Positions 22,713 through 33,201 of a stretch of DNA of 64,000 nucleotides are shown here, one piece after another. The notes under the pieces were generated by a model, which did no database searches, was not told where the DNA came from, and was given only the letters and a program-made list of their open reading frames with translations. A program made the translations under genes and the position numbers. The stretch is taken from assembly GCA_003116875.1 (NCBI GenBank), contig BCKT01000013.1, positions 744,001 through 808,000 of the forward strand. Reading direction: 5' to 3'. Source of the stretch: Takashimella koratensis. Taxonomy: Eukaryota > Basidiomycota > Tremellomycetes > Trichosporonales > Tetragoniomycetaceae. The stretch's first letter is position 1, and each line of letters begins with the position of its first letter.

Positions 22713-24726
22713 ATGACAGCGGCGAATGGTTCATTGGTCGGCTCGGACACCGTGACTCCTACCGATGTCCACCTCGTCGTACTCATTCATGGCCTCTGGG
22801 GTGAGTATCTGCCTCGCGTTTTTACTCCGCAACTCGGTGACATCATTCTCACCTTTTGACTTTTGGACACGACATTATCCCATCCAACCCAACGCAACAG
22901 GTCGTCCGGAACATCTCGATGCCGCAAAGACAGAACTCGAAGCTGCGTGGAGGGAAAACCATGCAGCGTCCTTAGGGGCTAGGACAGCCAAATCCTTTAC
23001 GGATGACGATTCAGATCAAGAAGACCCAGTAGTCGAGACTCGCGTGTCGGATGAACATTCCGAATTGGTCATCATGATTGCCGGCGGTATGACCCACAAG
23101 CTGACTTACGACGGAATTGATGTGTGCGCCAGTCGCGTTGCCTGGGAGGTGAGCTAGCCCGTGGCCAAGCGCAGGAGGCTGCCCTTTCGCTATGTTACTA
23201 ACTGCTGCGCGGTTGTAGGTGGACCAAGAGATTGCCGAATTGAAGACTCGAGGCAAGACGGTCACCAAGTTTAGCGTGGTAGGTGTTTGATCAATCGTCA
23301 AGCCGATACTGACGCAGACATTGCAGACGGGATACTCTTTGGGTGGTTGTAAGTACTTCGAAGTTGATGAAGTTGTCCTAAGTCTATCAGTGGTCGCGAG
23401 GTATCTGGTCGGGCTCTTACATGCGCGAACGCCGTCGTTCTTCAGTCGACATCGACCCGTCGCATTTGCTACCGTGGCAACTCCACATCTTGGCATACCC
23501 AGGTACAGTAAGTCTGCTTGCATGACAAAGTTGAAGGAAACATTTGACTCACAACTTCGAAGATACATTCCTGTCTACAGTCCTGTGTTGGATGGGCGGG
23601 CGTCTCATGTCTCGATCTGGGGAGCAACTTTACGTCGTCGACAGATACTCGGAAGAAGATCCTCGACCGCTGCTGGAGATTATGGCAGATCCTAGTAGGT
23701 CACATCTGACTGAAGCTCTTGTTAACGCCAGAACTCGTATTCGTGCAAGCGCTAAGTCGGTTCACGTCAATCGAGATCTTTGTCAATGCGTGAGCACTAC
23801 TAGTGAAATCGAAGCTGACAAGGAGTGTCAAGGATGATACCGTACCCTATCCTTCGGCGGCAATTGAGGCTGTTGACCACTTTGCACAATGGACGGAGCA
23901 AGGACTTCAGGTCGAAGTCAACGAGTACAGCCTGGTCCAATCGTGGAGTGCTCCCAAGGTATCCGACACCCCCATGGATTCTCAGGGAAAGAACAAGGCA
24001 AAACGAGGGACCTGGGGGTCGTCCATGGGTACTTTGCCACCCGTCCTGCGATTCAAGTTCCCTCTGAACTACGTGAGTTGTCCATCCTTTGTTAACGCGT
24101 TCAAGCAAGAGCCCTCACGATTGCCCCAGATCATTCTCTTGTTGTCGCCGATTATGATTCCCTTGGTTGTATTGCTTATGGTTGCCCGTCTATCACTTGA
24201 TACGAATTCATCGTGAGTTTGGTTGTCATCATCTTCACTGATATCATGGCAGACGGCAACGACTGCAACGCCTTGCCCGTACCTCGTCCCTCGATGATCT
24301 CGCCTCTCTTGAACATGATTCTCCAACACCCATTCCTTCGGCTGGAGGATTGTCAATCGAGGGCTTGCGTATGCTTATCCGCCGAGTTGAACGCAACATT
24401 GAACAGCCAATAATCCTATCAGCCGACTCTGACGATATTGAACTTCCTGATGTGGTCGCGGCCGAGCCTCAAGCGGCCACAGTTAAAGTACGATTGACAG
24501 ACGGTCAGTTGCGCATGGTTTACTGGCTCAACAAACTACCAATAAAAAAATACATTGCCTGGTACCCGGAAGTCACGAACTCGCACGCGGTCATCGTTGT
24601 GAGGTAGGTTGCATGACCCATCAGCGCAGGGCTAAATCGAACAGAAACCCAGCCGAGTTCGCGGCTCATGAAAAGGGTCGTGGTGTCCTGAAACAATGGG
24701 CAAAGGGAATCGTGAATGCTGTGTAG
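22713..24726 (+). CDS. ROG1-like serine esterase/lipase (DUF676 family)
   Basis: Eleven exons: 22713-22800, 22901-23148, 23219-23278, 23327-23348, 23391-23507, 23563-23694, 23732-23789, 23823-24072, 24130-24212, 24253-24603 and 24645-24726, giving 496 residues. VHLVVLIHGLWGRPEHL is the oxyanion-side motif at residues 19-35. The nucleophile sits in TGYSLGGLVARYLVGLL (GxSxG), encoded across the 22-nt exon 4. After it come FATVATPHLGIPRY and VLCWMGGRLMSRSGEQL. The Asp is probably in SVKDDTVPYPSAA, and the His in that region is not certain. A hydrophobic stretch (NYIILLLSPIMIPLVVLLMV) gives a likely membrane segment near residue 340. Yeast relatives Rog1 and YDL109C act on monoacylglycerol or related lipids. 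All exon phases close. Confidence 0.88.
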
Positions 24727-24949
24727 ATGATGAGATGGCGATATGGGAGTGATTGGTACAAGCTACGTGGTGCATTTTCAAACACGAACGAACTGGCGCG
24801 ACTCATGTTACTCTTTACGACCTTTCTATGAATACAGGATGTTGTCATCGCATTTCCAAGTCCTTTAGCGGCGTCTGTCGTAGCGACGGTGCCGAGCCTC
24901 CAACACTGGGTTTGTATGAGCAAAGATTTGGGTTTTGTCCGATGACAAC

Positions 24950-26410
24950 TTACTCAATCGCTGGGATTCGACGGATAACTCCATAGAAGAGACTCGTGGA
25001 AGTCGAGCAAGGGTGGTCTGCATGTCTTATTATCAGAGAATGCTGATAATAGTCCAAATTTACCTTGCAGAGAAGACTCCGTGAATGGCACACCAGTAAC
25101 GAAAGTTGAATGGCTCTTCACCAACACCTGTGGTTTCATTTGCTGTTCCAGGTGATGAACAACTTGTTTCACCCTTCCAGGACCGTGGGCAAACGTAGCT
25201 ATCTCTTGGGCTCGAGATGAGCCAAGCGTCGAAGGTCCTGCTGGGGTTATCTTGCAAACGCCCTCCGGAATCTGAGAGAAAGTTTCACGGGAAGCTGATG
25301 GATCGGTTACAAAGTCAGTCACAGCTCAACGCAGTTCTCGGTCTCCAACTTACTGGTTGAGACACAGGAAGGCCCACTGCATTCGGCCAATAATTCGTCA
25401 AACATCTTATCGATTTCGATTTGAAACGAATCGTCCAACCGCCAGTCTTCGTCAGGCAGACATAACGACGTAGTCTTGGGCGGTCCCATCGACGATCGCT
25501 GGAGATCGTCTATGTCGATATCAATGCCCCCTCCTGCATTTTCCGTTTCGAACTCGTCCGTTACGTTGTGTTGTGATCCCCAGGCAGCGTCGTCGGAAAA
25601 TTGATCGAAACTTGAGACTAACTGTTTTGGCTTCGACCTCATATCCAGGTGCGATGAGGGACTTGGGGAGTCGATGTAGGGGTTGACGGGTGGAATTGAG
25701 CCGAAGCCATGATCTTCCACACCAACTAACGTACTGCTGTTGTCAGAGGCAGGACGAGGACGAATGCGTTTCGATGGCGTCAGGGGGAGGCGAATACCCG
25801 GGGGCGAGGCGTTGCGGCGGTCAACCTGGGCTCCAGCAGACGCAATCTGGCTTCTTGACAACTTTGCGCGCACGATGTTTGAAGCCCTCAGCGGCTCGAA
25901 ATCGAAAGACGTGGGATTCAGAGTATCACTCAGGTTCCGAGAGGGCCCATTGCCGGAGATAGACCCATTGGGGGCTCGGTGAAGCGCGGGCAGAAGATCG
26001 ACTGGGAATCAGCTGAAATCGACTATCCGAAAACCCCTACCGCTTGACTCAGCCCATGCAACCTCATCCTGGCAAAGTGACCGATCCACCTCGACGATGC
26101 AGCCGAAGTCATCCTGTTGATGAGACTCCAGCTGGTGGCGACCGGAGAAGTATTCTTTGGAACTGATCCCCTGGGAGCGAGTAGAGCTGAAATGAGCCGC
26201 GAAGGAGCCGTGCGCATCTTGTCCGCTTCCCGGGAAGCGGATGAAAGGCTGTTTGTGTATTCTTGTACTCGCAAGTGTCGATATGGCGTGGGAGAATGCC
26301 CTGGAAAGAGAACGAGACTCTTTGTTTCGGATTCGGGACGAGAGCTTCCGACGGAGGGGTGGAGAAGAGGAGGAAGGGGGACGTGCTTGGTTCTTCTGCG
26401 AGAGCTTCAT
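24950..26410 (-). CDS. hypothetical protein, Ser/Asp-rich
   Basis: Four exons on the minus strand: 26410-26041, 26001-25354, 25294-25064 and 25017-24950, giving 438 residues. All three introns are phase 1 and have GT-AG ends, and the frame closes at the final TAA, which supports the model. The start chosen is the first ATG in frame (MKLSQKNQARPP). The N-terminus is Arg/Ser-rich. A middle part carries a proline-directed basic block (PLTPSKRIRPRPAS) and acidic patches (ENAGGGIDIDIDDLQ, CLPDEDWRLDDSFQIEIDKM). The C-terminal third has AQEIATFAHGPGRVKQVVHHLE. It looks like a regulated nuclear protein. No family was recognised, and the last exon is less certain because retention of its intron would give a different tail ending at 24954. 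Confidence 0.6.
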
Positions 26411-26759
26411 GACGACGGAGGAATAAGAGTAGTAGAGCCTGAATCCAAGAAGAATGGTGCGGTGAGGGGGAAGAAGGCGAGCAGGATGATCGAAGCAAAG
26501 AGGAGGGTGGTGGGATGGGTGGGGTGGGAGAAGAAGAGAGAGACAAAAGCAAACAAGTGAGTGGACCTTCAAAGTGGAGGCTTCCGGTTACTTCTGTCGG
26601 AAGATTATCCGAAGTTACTCCGCTCCATGTTCGCAATATGAAACAGCTCTGACTGACTGGCTTGAAGCCTTGATTGAAATCGCCTAAATCACCCATATTG
26701 TTAGTTTCCCAGGGTCAATAGCAGGCATTGGCACGCAAGGGACCATGATAATGTATGTA

Positions 26760-26762
<3 letters not shown>

Positions 26763-26840
<78 letters not shown>
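26763..26840 (+). repeat. dinucleotide microsatellite (GT)n
   Basis: About 38 uninterrupted GT dinucleotides, preceded by GTAT units. Likely to vary in length between strains. Confidence 0.97.
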
Positions 26841-26842
<2 letters not shown>

Positions 26843-27679
26843 ACATTGTGAAATAAAGGTCATATAACTGCATCGTTGAACTAGCAAGGGGGGTTTTTGT
26901 ACGGGAGAACAGTGGGAACAACTTTCAAAGAAGTGTTTTTGTTTTGGCTAGACTTAGTCGGTAATTTTTAAAGGAATAATCTCCAAGAGTCATGGACATG
27001 GGTACACAGTTAGAAACGATCCTCAAGACATTGACAATTCACACCGTTGTGCATGGACTTGGCCAATCAGCCACTCAATCATACGTCATTCTTGATTGTG
27101 AATGAGGGAAGACTAGCATGTGGAGATGAAGGGTAATCGATGCCAGAGCACTCCAGGGTATCATGAGTACTTAGATCAATGGGTTTCAAGCTCAAGAGTA
27201 GGTCCAGATACAGCAATTAGGACTATTTCGCCCTGGCTTCATTGTTCACTATGAACTGGCCCTTATTGTTTTTGTTACACACACCAGTATCCGGAGTTAC
27301 AAACATATCAAAACGACCAAGTGTCTAGAGACGGATTCCAAGGGTATTGTCAAGCCTTCACAAGCTTGATGTATATGGACATTGTGGTTAATCATTGCGG
27401 TTGTTGATAGAAAAGAGCCTTTTTGAAGTAGTGCTCTTCCGGTCACATATTGATGTATCGTGCTCAATCGATGAAGACACAGACAAGACGAGTCGTCTCC
27501 GATCAAAAGAAATAAGTTCCTGCGCGCAACGTTCCACACTGACTGGCATCAATCCCAACTTGCGCCAATCCCAGCTTAACCTCATCGTTCTTTTCCTTTA
27601 AGGTATCATTGACACAGTCTGCAGAGTATCGGAGCCCCCCTTTCCCCCCAAAGATTACTATCCAGAGACATTATCATCG

Positions 27680-28960
27680 ACTGAGCACTACTCAAGTCAA
27701 CTTGACATTTTAGTGAGAACTCTCATTTTGGCCGCCAATAATCAGAAGGGAAAAGGTGCATGATTCATACAACTGCCTCAGGTTTTCCTCTCGAATTTTT
27801 GTTGAAATGTCGAGAGAGAAAGCAGTAGTATATCAAATTACAAAAAGGAAACCTATGTAGAGATTTAAAGAAACCCACCCACAAGTATGAGTAGTCTCAA
27901 GCGACAGAGTGTCGGAGTAGTGCTCTGCCACTACTTCCAAATCGACTGTTATTTGCCACTTGGCAATCTATATAGCTTCCGCGTTGTCTCTCCTTTTTTA
28001 CTATTTGATACATTGCGTCTACTTTAGGGTGGCGGACTACTCCGAGTACTACTCTGCTGTCATCTTAGCAACACAAACAAAAACCAATACAAGCTTACAA
28101 CAACACGGATTCAGAGGTTGGGATGTAATTAAATCTCGAGAGGTGAATGGGCACGACCTGCTTTTCCAGGTCTGTCGAGGTAGAAGGCAATGCATCAAAG
28201 GAGAAAAGAGTACAGACGACGCGGAAGCTATGGAAAATATTAGGTAACAAATCGCATGTGGTTTAGAATGATAGTGGCAGAGCCCTACTCAGAGCACTAC
28301 TCGAACAAAACCATCATGCCCTAAGTGTAAACAATGCATCAACAGGAAAAAAAAAAGACGAAACGACGTAGAAGCTATAAACATCGCCAGATGGCGAAAA
28401 GTACTGGATTCGAAATTTGCATAGCAGAGCACTACTCTGACAATAGGTCTTTGGAAGATCAGCTGAGTAGGCCCAAAAAGATTAAAGGCTCAAATTTGAG
28501 AAAGTGCAATGGGATGGGATGAAATTGATCTGGACTAGTAGTCATTTGACAGCTTGCTTGTTGTTTAAAAAAATGGTGCTCTGCCAACGCCCTTGACATG
28601 TCCGTTCGGCGAGAACATCCATGGAAATGAGCTGTTTGGAGCATTACACCCGCTATTGCTCCCCTGGCAAGAATAAGGAGAAAACAACTGGACTCAAAAG
28701 TGAAAGTTCAATGAGAGAAGAAATTGTTGAATATCAGGCTGCATGAGAGATAGAGAGAAGAAGAGAGAAGCAGAGACGAAGAGAAACGAGTAGAGAGTGA
28801 AAAATAAGGGGTTGAAACAAAAGTGAAACAAGGAGGTGAAAGTGGCAGGTGGCAGAGCACCCTAGGACTCCGACAGAAATCAGACACGAGATGAACTATA
28901 ATAATCAAGTGGCGAGCAGGACAGGAACTCAAGATTTTTGTGGCAAAGCACTACTCTGAT
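27680..28960. repeat. degenerate interspersed repeats, core GAGCACTACTC
   Basis: The core GGCAGAGCACTACTCTGA or a close form appears at least eight times in about 1.3 kb. Forward copies: 27683-27693, 28044-28057 (variant GAGTACTACTCTGC), 28274-28303 (two adjacent copies), 28424-28440, about 28850-28860 (truncated) and 28941-28959. Reverse copies: 27915-27930 and 28575-28586. It is absent from the neighbouring genes as far as I can see. Spacing is irregular, about 90-275 bases. Confidence 0.75.
28189..28440 (+). repeat. two degenerate tandem units of about 144 bp
   Basis: The block starting AATGCATCAAAGGAGAAAAG at 28189 recurs in diverged form at 28333 (AATGCATCAACAGGAAAAAA), followed in both by GACG-ACG and GAAGCTAT blocks and then, some 90-100 bases later, by the GAGCACTACTC core. 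Substitutions and small indels separate the copies. Confidence 0.65.
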
Positions 28961-29317
28961 AACTATTCCAAAAAGAAACCTCAAGTAGCCGTCTTTTTGA
29001 TGGCGGCTAGCTTCGATTCTGGATGTTTATCAAACAAACGTTGATGGAAAGATTTCGAGCTAGCCGGCGAAAAAAGTGCATTACACTCAAAATCAGGCTT
29101 TTGGGGCTTTTGTTCTGGACAGCGGGCGAGCGAGCTGTAGACCTCAACCAAAAGATAGTTGTACCAATTTCGACATTCTCTCTAGCAAGCTCATCAATAA
29201 CGCTTGCTTTTAGCCTGGAGCGCCTACCTTTGGATAGTTGACGGAGAAGCTTGCTTTTAGCGGCTGAAAAAGATCCAAGATCTTTTTAATTGTCGGATAT
29301 CGATACGTCGTGCATGG

Positions 29318-29356
29318 TAGAGAAAGAGAGAAAGAGAGAAAGAGAGAGAAAAGACG
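29318..29356 (+). repeat. purine microsatellite (GAGAAA)n
   Basis: Short imperfect run of AGAGAAAGAG units on the plus strand inside the gene-free island. Confidence 0.85.
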
Positions 29357-30171
29357 AGTTGGGTCGTCTCCAAGCTGAGCACCAAAGGAGGTCTGTGCGG
29401 TGGCTATGCACGGTCACGTGCACATCATCCGACATTAATTTCAACTGATTAGAGAATCACAGCGTATCGGATAACCGTATATTATTTTGTTTGCGGGATG
29501 TTCGTGTTAACAAACCGTGTGGATTTCTGTATGTTGACCTGTCCCCTTGCGTCAACATACCATGCTGCCAGTTTGTTGTGAGACAGGCTCTCATTCTCAA
29601 AATTGCATCGTAAGGGTATACCGTCTCGACTCCACTGCAGTGTAGACTTTGAACAGATGCTTCGTGAGTAAGCAAAAGATTCATACCCATTAGCAAGAGA
29701 ATTCGATTTGATAGAAGATCGTTTTTGTTCGTTTTTTTTTTTTTTTGGCTTATCCAAACTGCTTCATCCGCAATCTCGTGATGTGTGCGATGTGCGAAGA
29801 ACCTATGTCTACAACGTTCCACACCCACAGAGGCCAGCAGCATACGGAACCTACGACTGTGCACATCCAATTATACTGAACTCCAAAATCCGCTCGGACT
29901 TTAGTAATACCGTTGTGATGGCTAGCAATGGCTGCCCTTTTATACTCACTACTGCTCGTTATGGACGGTCTCCTTATCCTCAAGCTGCGACCAGGCGCAA
30001 GATACTGTAAAGGAGAGAGGGAGGTAGCGCAGCAGAGTTCGATACAAAGGACCGATTTCTACTGCGTTTCGGGGTTTGTGACGATGTGCAGAGTGAGCCG
30101 CAATTTCTTTGGAATAACTGGTCCTCGCTTGCCAACGAAGCCATTTAGGCTGATCTTGATAAGATCGGTCC

Positions 30172-30178
30172 TATAAAG
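30172..30178 (+). promoter_or_regulatory. TATA box of agmatinase gene
   Basis: TATAAAG about 50 bases upstream of the ATG at 30228, followed by a CT-rich leader. Position and sequence fit a core promoter. Confidence 0.6.
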
Positions 30179-30227
30179 TGGTCCGTCCACCTGAAGGTTC
30201 CTCACTCTTCTCCTCAATCATCTCATC

Positions 30228-31698
30228 ATGTTTATACCCACCACCGCTCTCCTTGTGATATGTGCAGCGACTGCGGCGGCTCACTCGCAGGCATCGTTTT
30301 CCTCCGAGGGCAAAGAAGAGTGGGGTATGTCAGTCGCTGCTATCACAGACCATTGACACCTCACAGAATCCAAGTATGGAGGGACGCCGGATCTGCCCTT
30401 CTCAGGTATCACAGGGTTTGCTCGTCTTCCTCACGCGAAATGCTTGGACGAGCCCGGTCGAGGGTTTGACATTGGTATCTTGGGTATTCCCTTTGATGTG
30501 AGTCTGTTAACGCCCAATCTCACTGACGCTTCCAGACTGCTGTGAGCTACAGACCTGGCGCGAGGTTTGGACCTCAAGCGATCCGCGCTGGTAGCAGGCG
30601 GTGAGTAAGACCAAAGACGCCGACAGACGCTAAAACTGAGGTAGACATGGACCGTATCGGTCTTTTCTGATGCCCTGGGGATTCTCTGCTTTGCAGAGTG
30701 GACTAGATATTGTAAGCGTCGTTAGGTCATATCCTCTAACGGTAGATCGACTGCAACGACGTACCCGTGTCTCCATACGATCCGACTCTCGCCATTGATG
30801 AGATCGAGGTCGCCTACTCTACACTTCTTGCACGACCTGTGTCTTCAGATCTGAGTTTTACCTCTCACCTCGCCAAAGACGGCAAAGAACATCCCCGCTT
30901 GGTATCTCTCGGTGGCGATCACACAATCGTACTTCCTATCCTAGCAGCTTTGCACAAAGTCTACGGTCCCATCAGTGTTCTTCATTTTGACGCTCACCTG
31001 GACACCTGGAATGGCTTTGAGCTGGCTGGCGGTTATACCGATGCAAGCAAAGTGGTGAGTACAAGGGCAAGAAGTGTATGTTGATCTCAGACGCATGGAA
31101 CATTCTTCTGGAAAGCGAGTGAAAAGGGATACATTGCCAATGGAACGTCTATCCATGCTGGGATCAGGACCAGACTCTCGGTAGGACGGTCATCATTGCA
31201 GAGTGCTGATGGTAGACTGCTCAAGATTTGATTCATGATGAGCAAGTGGGGTTCGCTCTGCTCACGACCGATGACATCGATGACATGGGTCCTGAGGGTA
31301 TTGGTGCTGCTATCCGTTCCCGAGTCGGCGACACTCCGGTCTATCTCAGCTTTGACATTGATACCATCGATCCTAGCATGGCCCCAGCAAGTAAGTTATG
31401 ACTGGAGATAGATATTGACGATTCAGCGGGAACTCCTGAGTCTGGGGGATGGACAACGCGCGAAGTGAAGCGCATTGTTCGTTCTCTGGCCGGGCTGAAC
31501 TTGGTCGGAGCTGATATCGTCGAGGTTGCCCCAGCGTACGATACCAACGCTGAGCTGACGAGTATGGCCGCGGCGGACTTGGTCCAGGAGCTAGTCGCGC
31601 TCATGACAGGGGAGCAACCTCGTCCTGCTATGAAGAAGGGTGTGTTAGATCAAAGACTTAGAGAGACTCAGGCAAAATCGAGTCATGACGAGCTGTAA
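30228..31698 (+). CDS. agmatinase/ureohydrolase with signal peptide
   Basis: Eight exons, 30228-30324, 30367-30497, 30536-30600, 30645-30711, 30746-31054, 31091-31180, 31216-31390 and 31427-31698, give 401 residues. It is a binuclear manganese ureohydrolase: [25 protein letters not shown] near residue 70, then the metal motifs [15 protein letters not shown] and [19 protein letters not shown] in the right order. The agmatinase-type spacing suggests agmatine (or a guanidino compound) is cut to putrescine and urea. The first 20 residues ([20 protein letters not shown]) form a clear signal peptide with an Ala-x-Ala-like site, so the enzyme should enter the secretory pathway. This is unlike cytosolic arginase but is seen in some fungal agmatinase-like proteins. 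The true substrate is open. Confidence 0.92.
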
Positions 31699-31813
31699 TA
31701 GCCTGGAGCGTGTGCATGCGATTGGGGCACGAGGTTGAAATGATAAATGCAGGTGTGAATGAAATGATACAACATGCTACTTGTGACGTCTGCTTTCTGC
31801 CCACAACCATGAT

Positions 31814-32863
31814 TCACGCACCCACACCAGGCCCACCCCTTCGTCTCCGCCTCTCCCTGTCTCCATCATCTTCTGCCTTCACCGGTTCGATTTTGCCAAG
31901 CGCTCCGGCCATGCTACGTCTTTTCGCCGCACGGGATCGGGCAGGGGTCGTGGGCTCGTCCAGTGCCATCTCGGTGTCTCCCAAAGTCCTCTTCCCCAGC
32001 GTTCCAGGTTCATCGTCTTGGGTAGCGGCATCGGACGAAACGGTGACTACCCCTCGCGGTCGGCCTCGGGATAAAGCTCGGGGCTGCGCCAAAGGAGATG
32101 CAGGAGAAGTGTTGTTGACGGTTGTTGATGAGTCGGGAGTGTTCAAATTCAGAGTGACTGAGATTGGGTTAGGAGCGGATGCGGGGAGATGATTGTCTTC
32201 CTCGACATGTCGCGAAGGACCAGGTCGATCGATGAGGACGGGTGCCGATGCTGGTCGAGCCGGCTGAAGATGAGGGACGGTTGTGGGTCGCGTACGAGGT
32301 GGAGGGATGTCATCGTCTTCGGCTTCAAAAGTGGCCATCGCCGTCTGGAAGTTAAGCAGAGGTTCAACGAGGTTAAATGGCTTACCTGTCGAGCCTCGGC
32401 CCAGTCCATCAATCGACTCAGCGAAAGACCGGCATCCTCACCGGATCCAATATAGGATTGAACTGTGGAGAGCATATCCGCACTACTCGTTCATCAGACT
32501 CTGTTGATAACAATGCGAATGGCTGAAGGTTTATCCACTTACAGCGCTGCCGAATACCCTACTTGATAGGCTTGCTATGACGGGATCAGCGGCTTGACTC
32601 TTGAGAAATCGCAAGCGAAACTTACTTTGGTGTATCCTAGTGATCCCTTGTATAATGTGGTGATGCTGAGCGCGGCCGCTGTGAATGTTTGAGTCAGCGA
32701 CTTGATCATTCCTTTGGACCGAAACTTGGCACACGACTTGATACGTCGATCGGTGCTTGTCCGACTACGGGGCAGAGGACGAACCTCTGAACTTGTCTCC
32801 CATGTCCCGCTCGGCGTCTGCGAGGTCTGGAGGGAGGGACGAGTTGAGGGAAGAGAGATCCAT
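31814..32863 (-). CDS. conserved-looking hypothetical nuclear-type protein
   Basis: Five exons on the minus strand, 32863-32785, 32678-32626, 32574-32543, 32482-32386 and 32344-31814, give 263 residues with closing phases. The N-terminal 90 residues look structured and conserved: MDLSSLNSSLPPDLADAE, ITTLYKGSLGYTKQAYQVGY, SYIGSGEDAGLSLSRLMDWAEARQ. The rest is disordered: Pro/Asn/Ser-rich with an acidic EAEDDDIPPP start and a basic tail (RSRAAKRRSMAGALGK, then RERRRRRGGPG), a likely nuclear signal. The first donor is GTTCGT, slightly unusual. I do not recognise the family. Its 3' end faces the agmatinase gene across about 115 bases. Confidence 0.65.
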
Positions 32864-33201
32864 GGCTGGGGGGGATGGTGTCGAGGGTGGTGGGTGAAGG
32901 TATGGGTGATGAGAAGGAGGCAAGAAGAACAAAGACGGCTAAATCACAAATCAAATCAAATCAAATCAAATTTGGTCCCATTACAATTTGCTTCCGTGGG
33001 TAATCCTTGGCCCGTAGCAAATCCTAATCCATCCTGGTATTACGTAACCCCTCCCCTCCCACGCGTCCCTGCATCCAAACAAACCCTTCTCCTCGACAAC
33101 AACAAACCCAACATCTACATCTCCAATCTCTCCCTCCCTCTCCCTCACCTTCACCCATCGCCCTACCGCCCTGCCCATCGCAACCAAGCATCCACTCACA
33201 G

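Larger units (their letters stand above)
26411..30227. other. gene-free AT-richer island, about 3.8 kb
   Basis: The longest stretch in the window without a credible gene. Base composition becomes clearly AT-richer from about 26900 to 30100 than in the flanking coding DNA. Frames here are short and show no family features, codon pattern or splice-supported extension. It contains a (GT)n microsatellite, a set of degenerate repeats with a GAGCACTACTC core (27680-28960), a GAGAAA-type purine run (29320-29355) and a run of fifteen T near 29734-29749. It could be a decayed transposable element, a replication or chromatin element, or simply relaxed spacer. Confidence 0.65.

Noticed and set aside
26684..26921. 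His/Thr repeat frames over the GT microsatellite
   Set aside because: Translation of a dinucleotide repeat.
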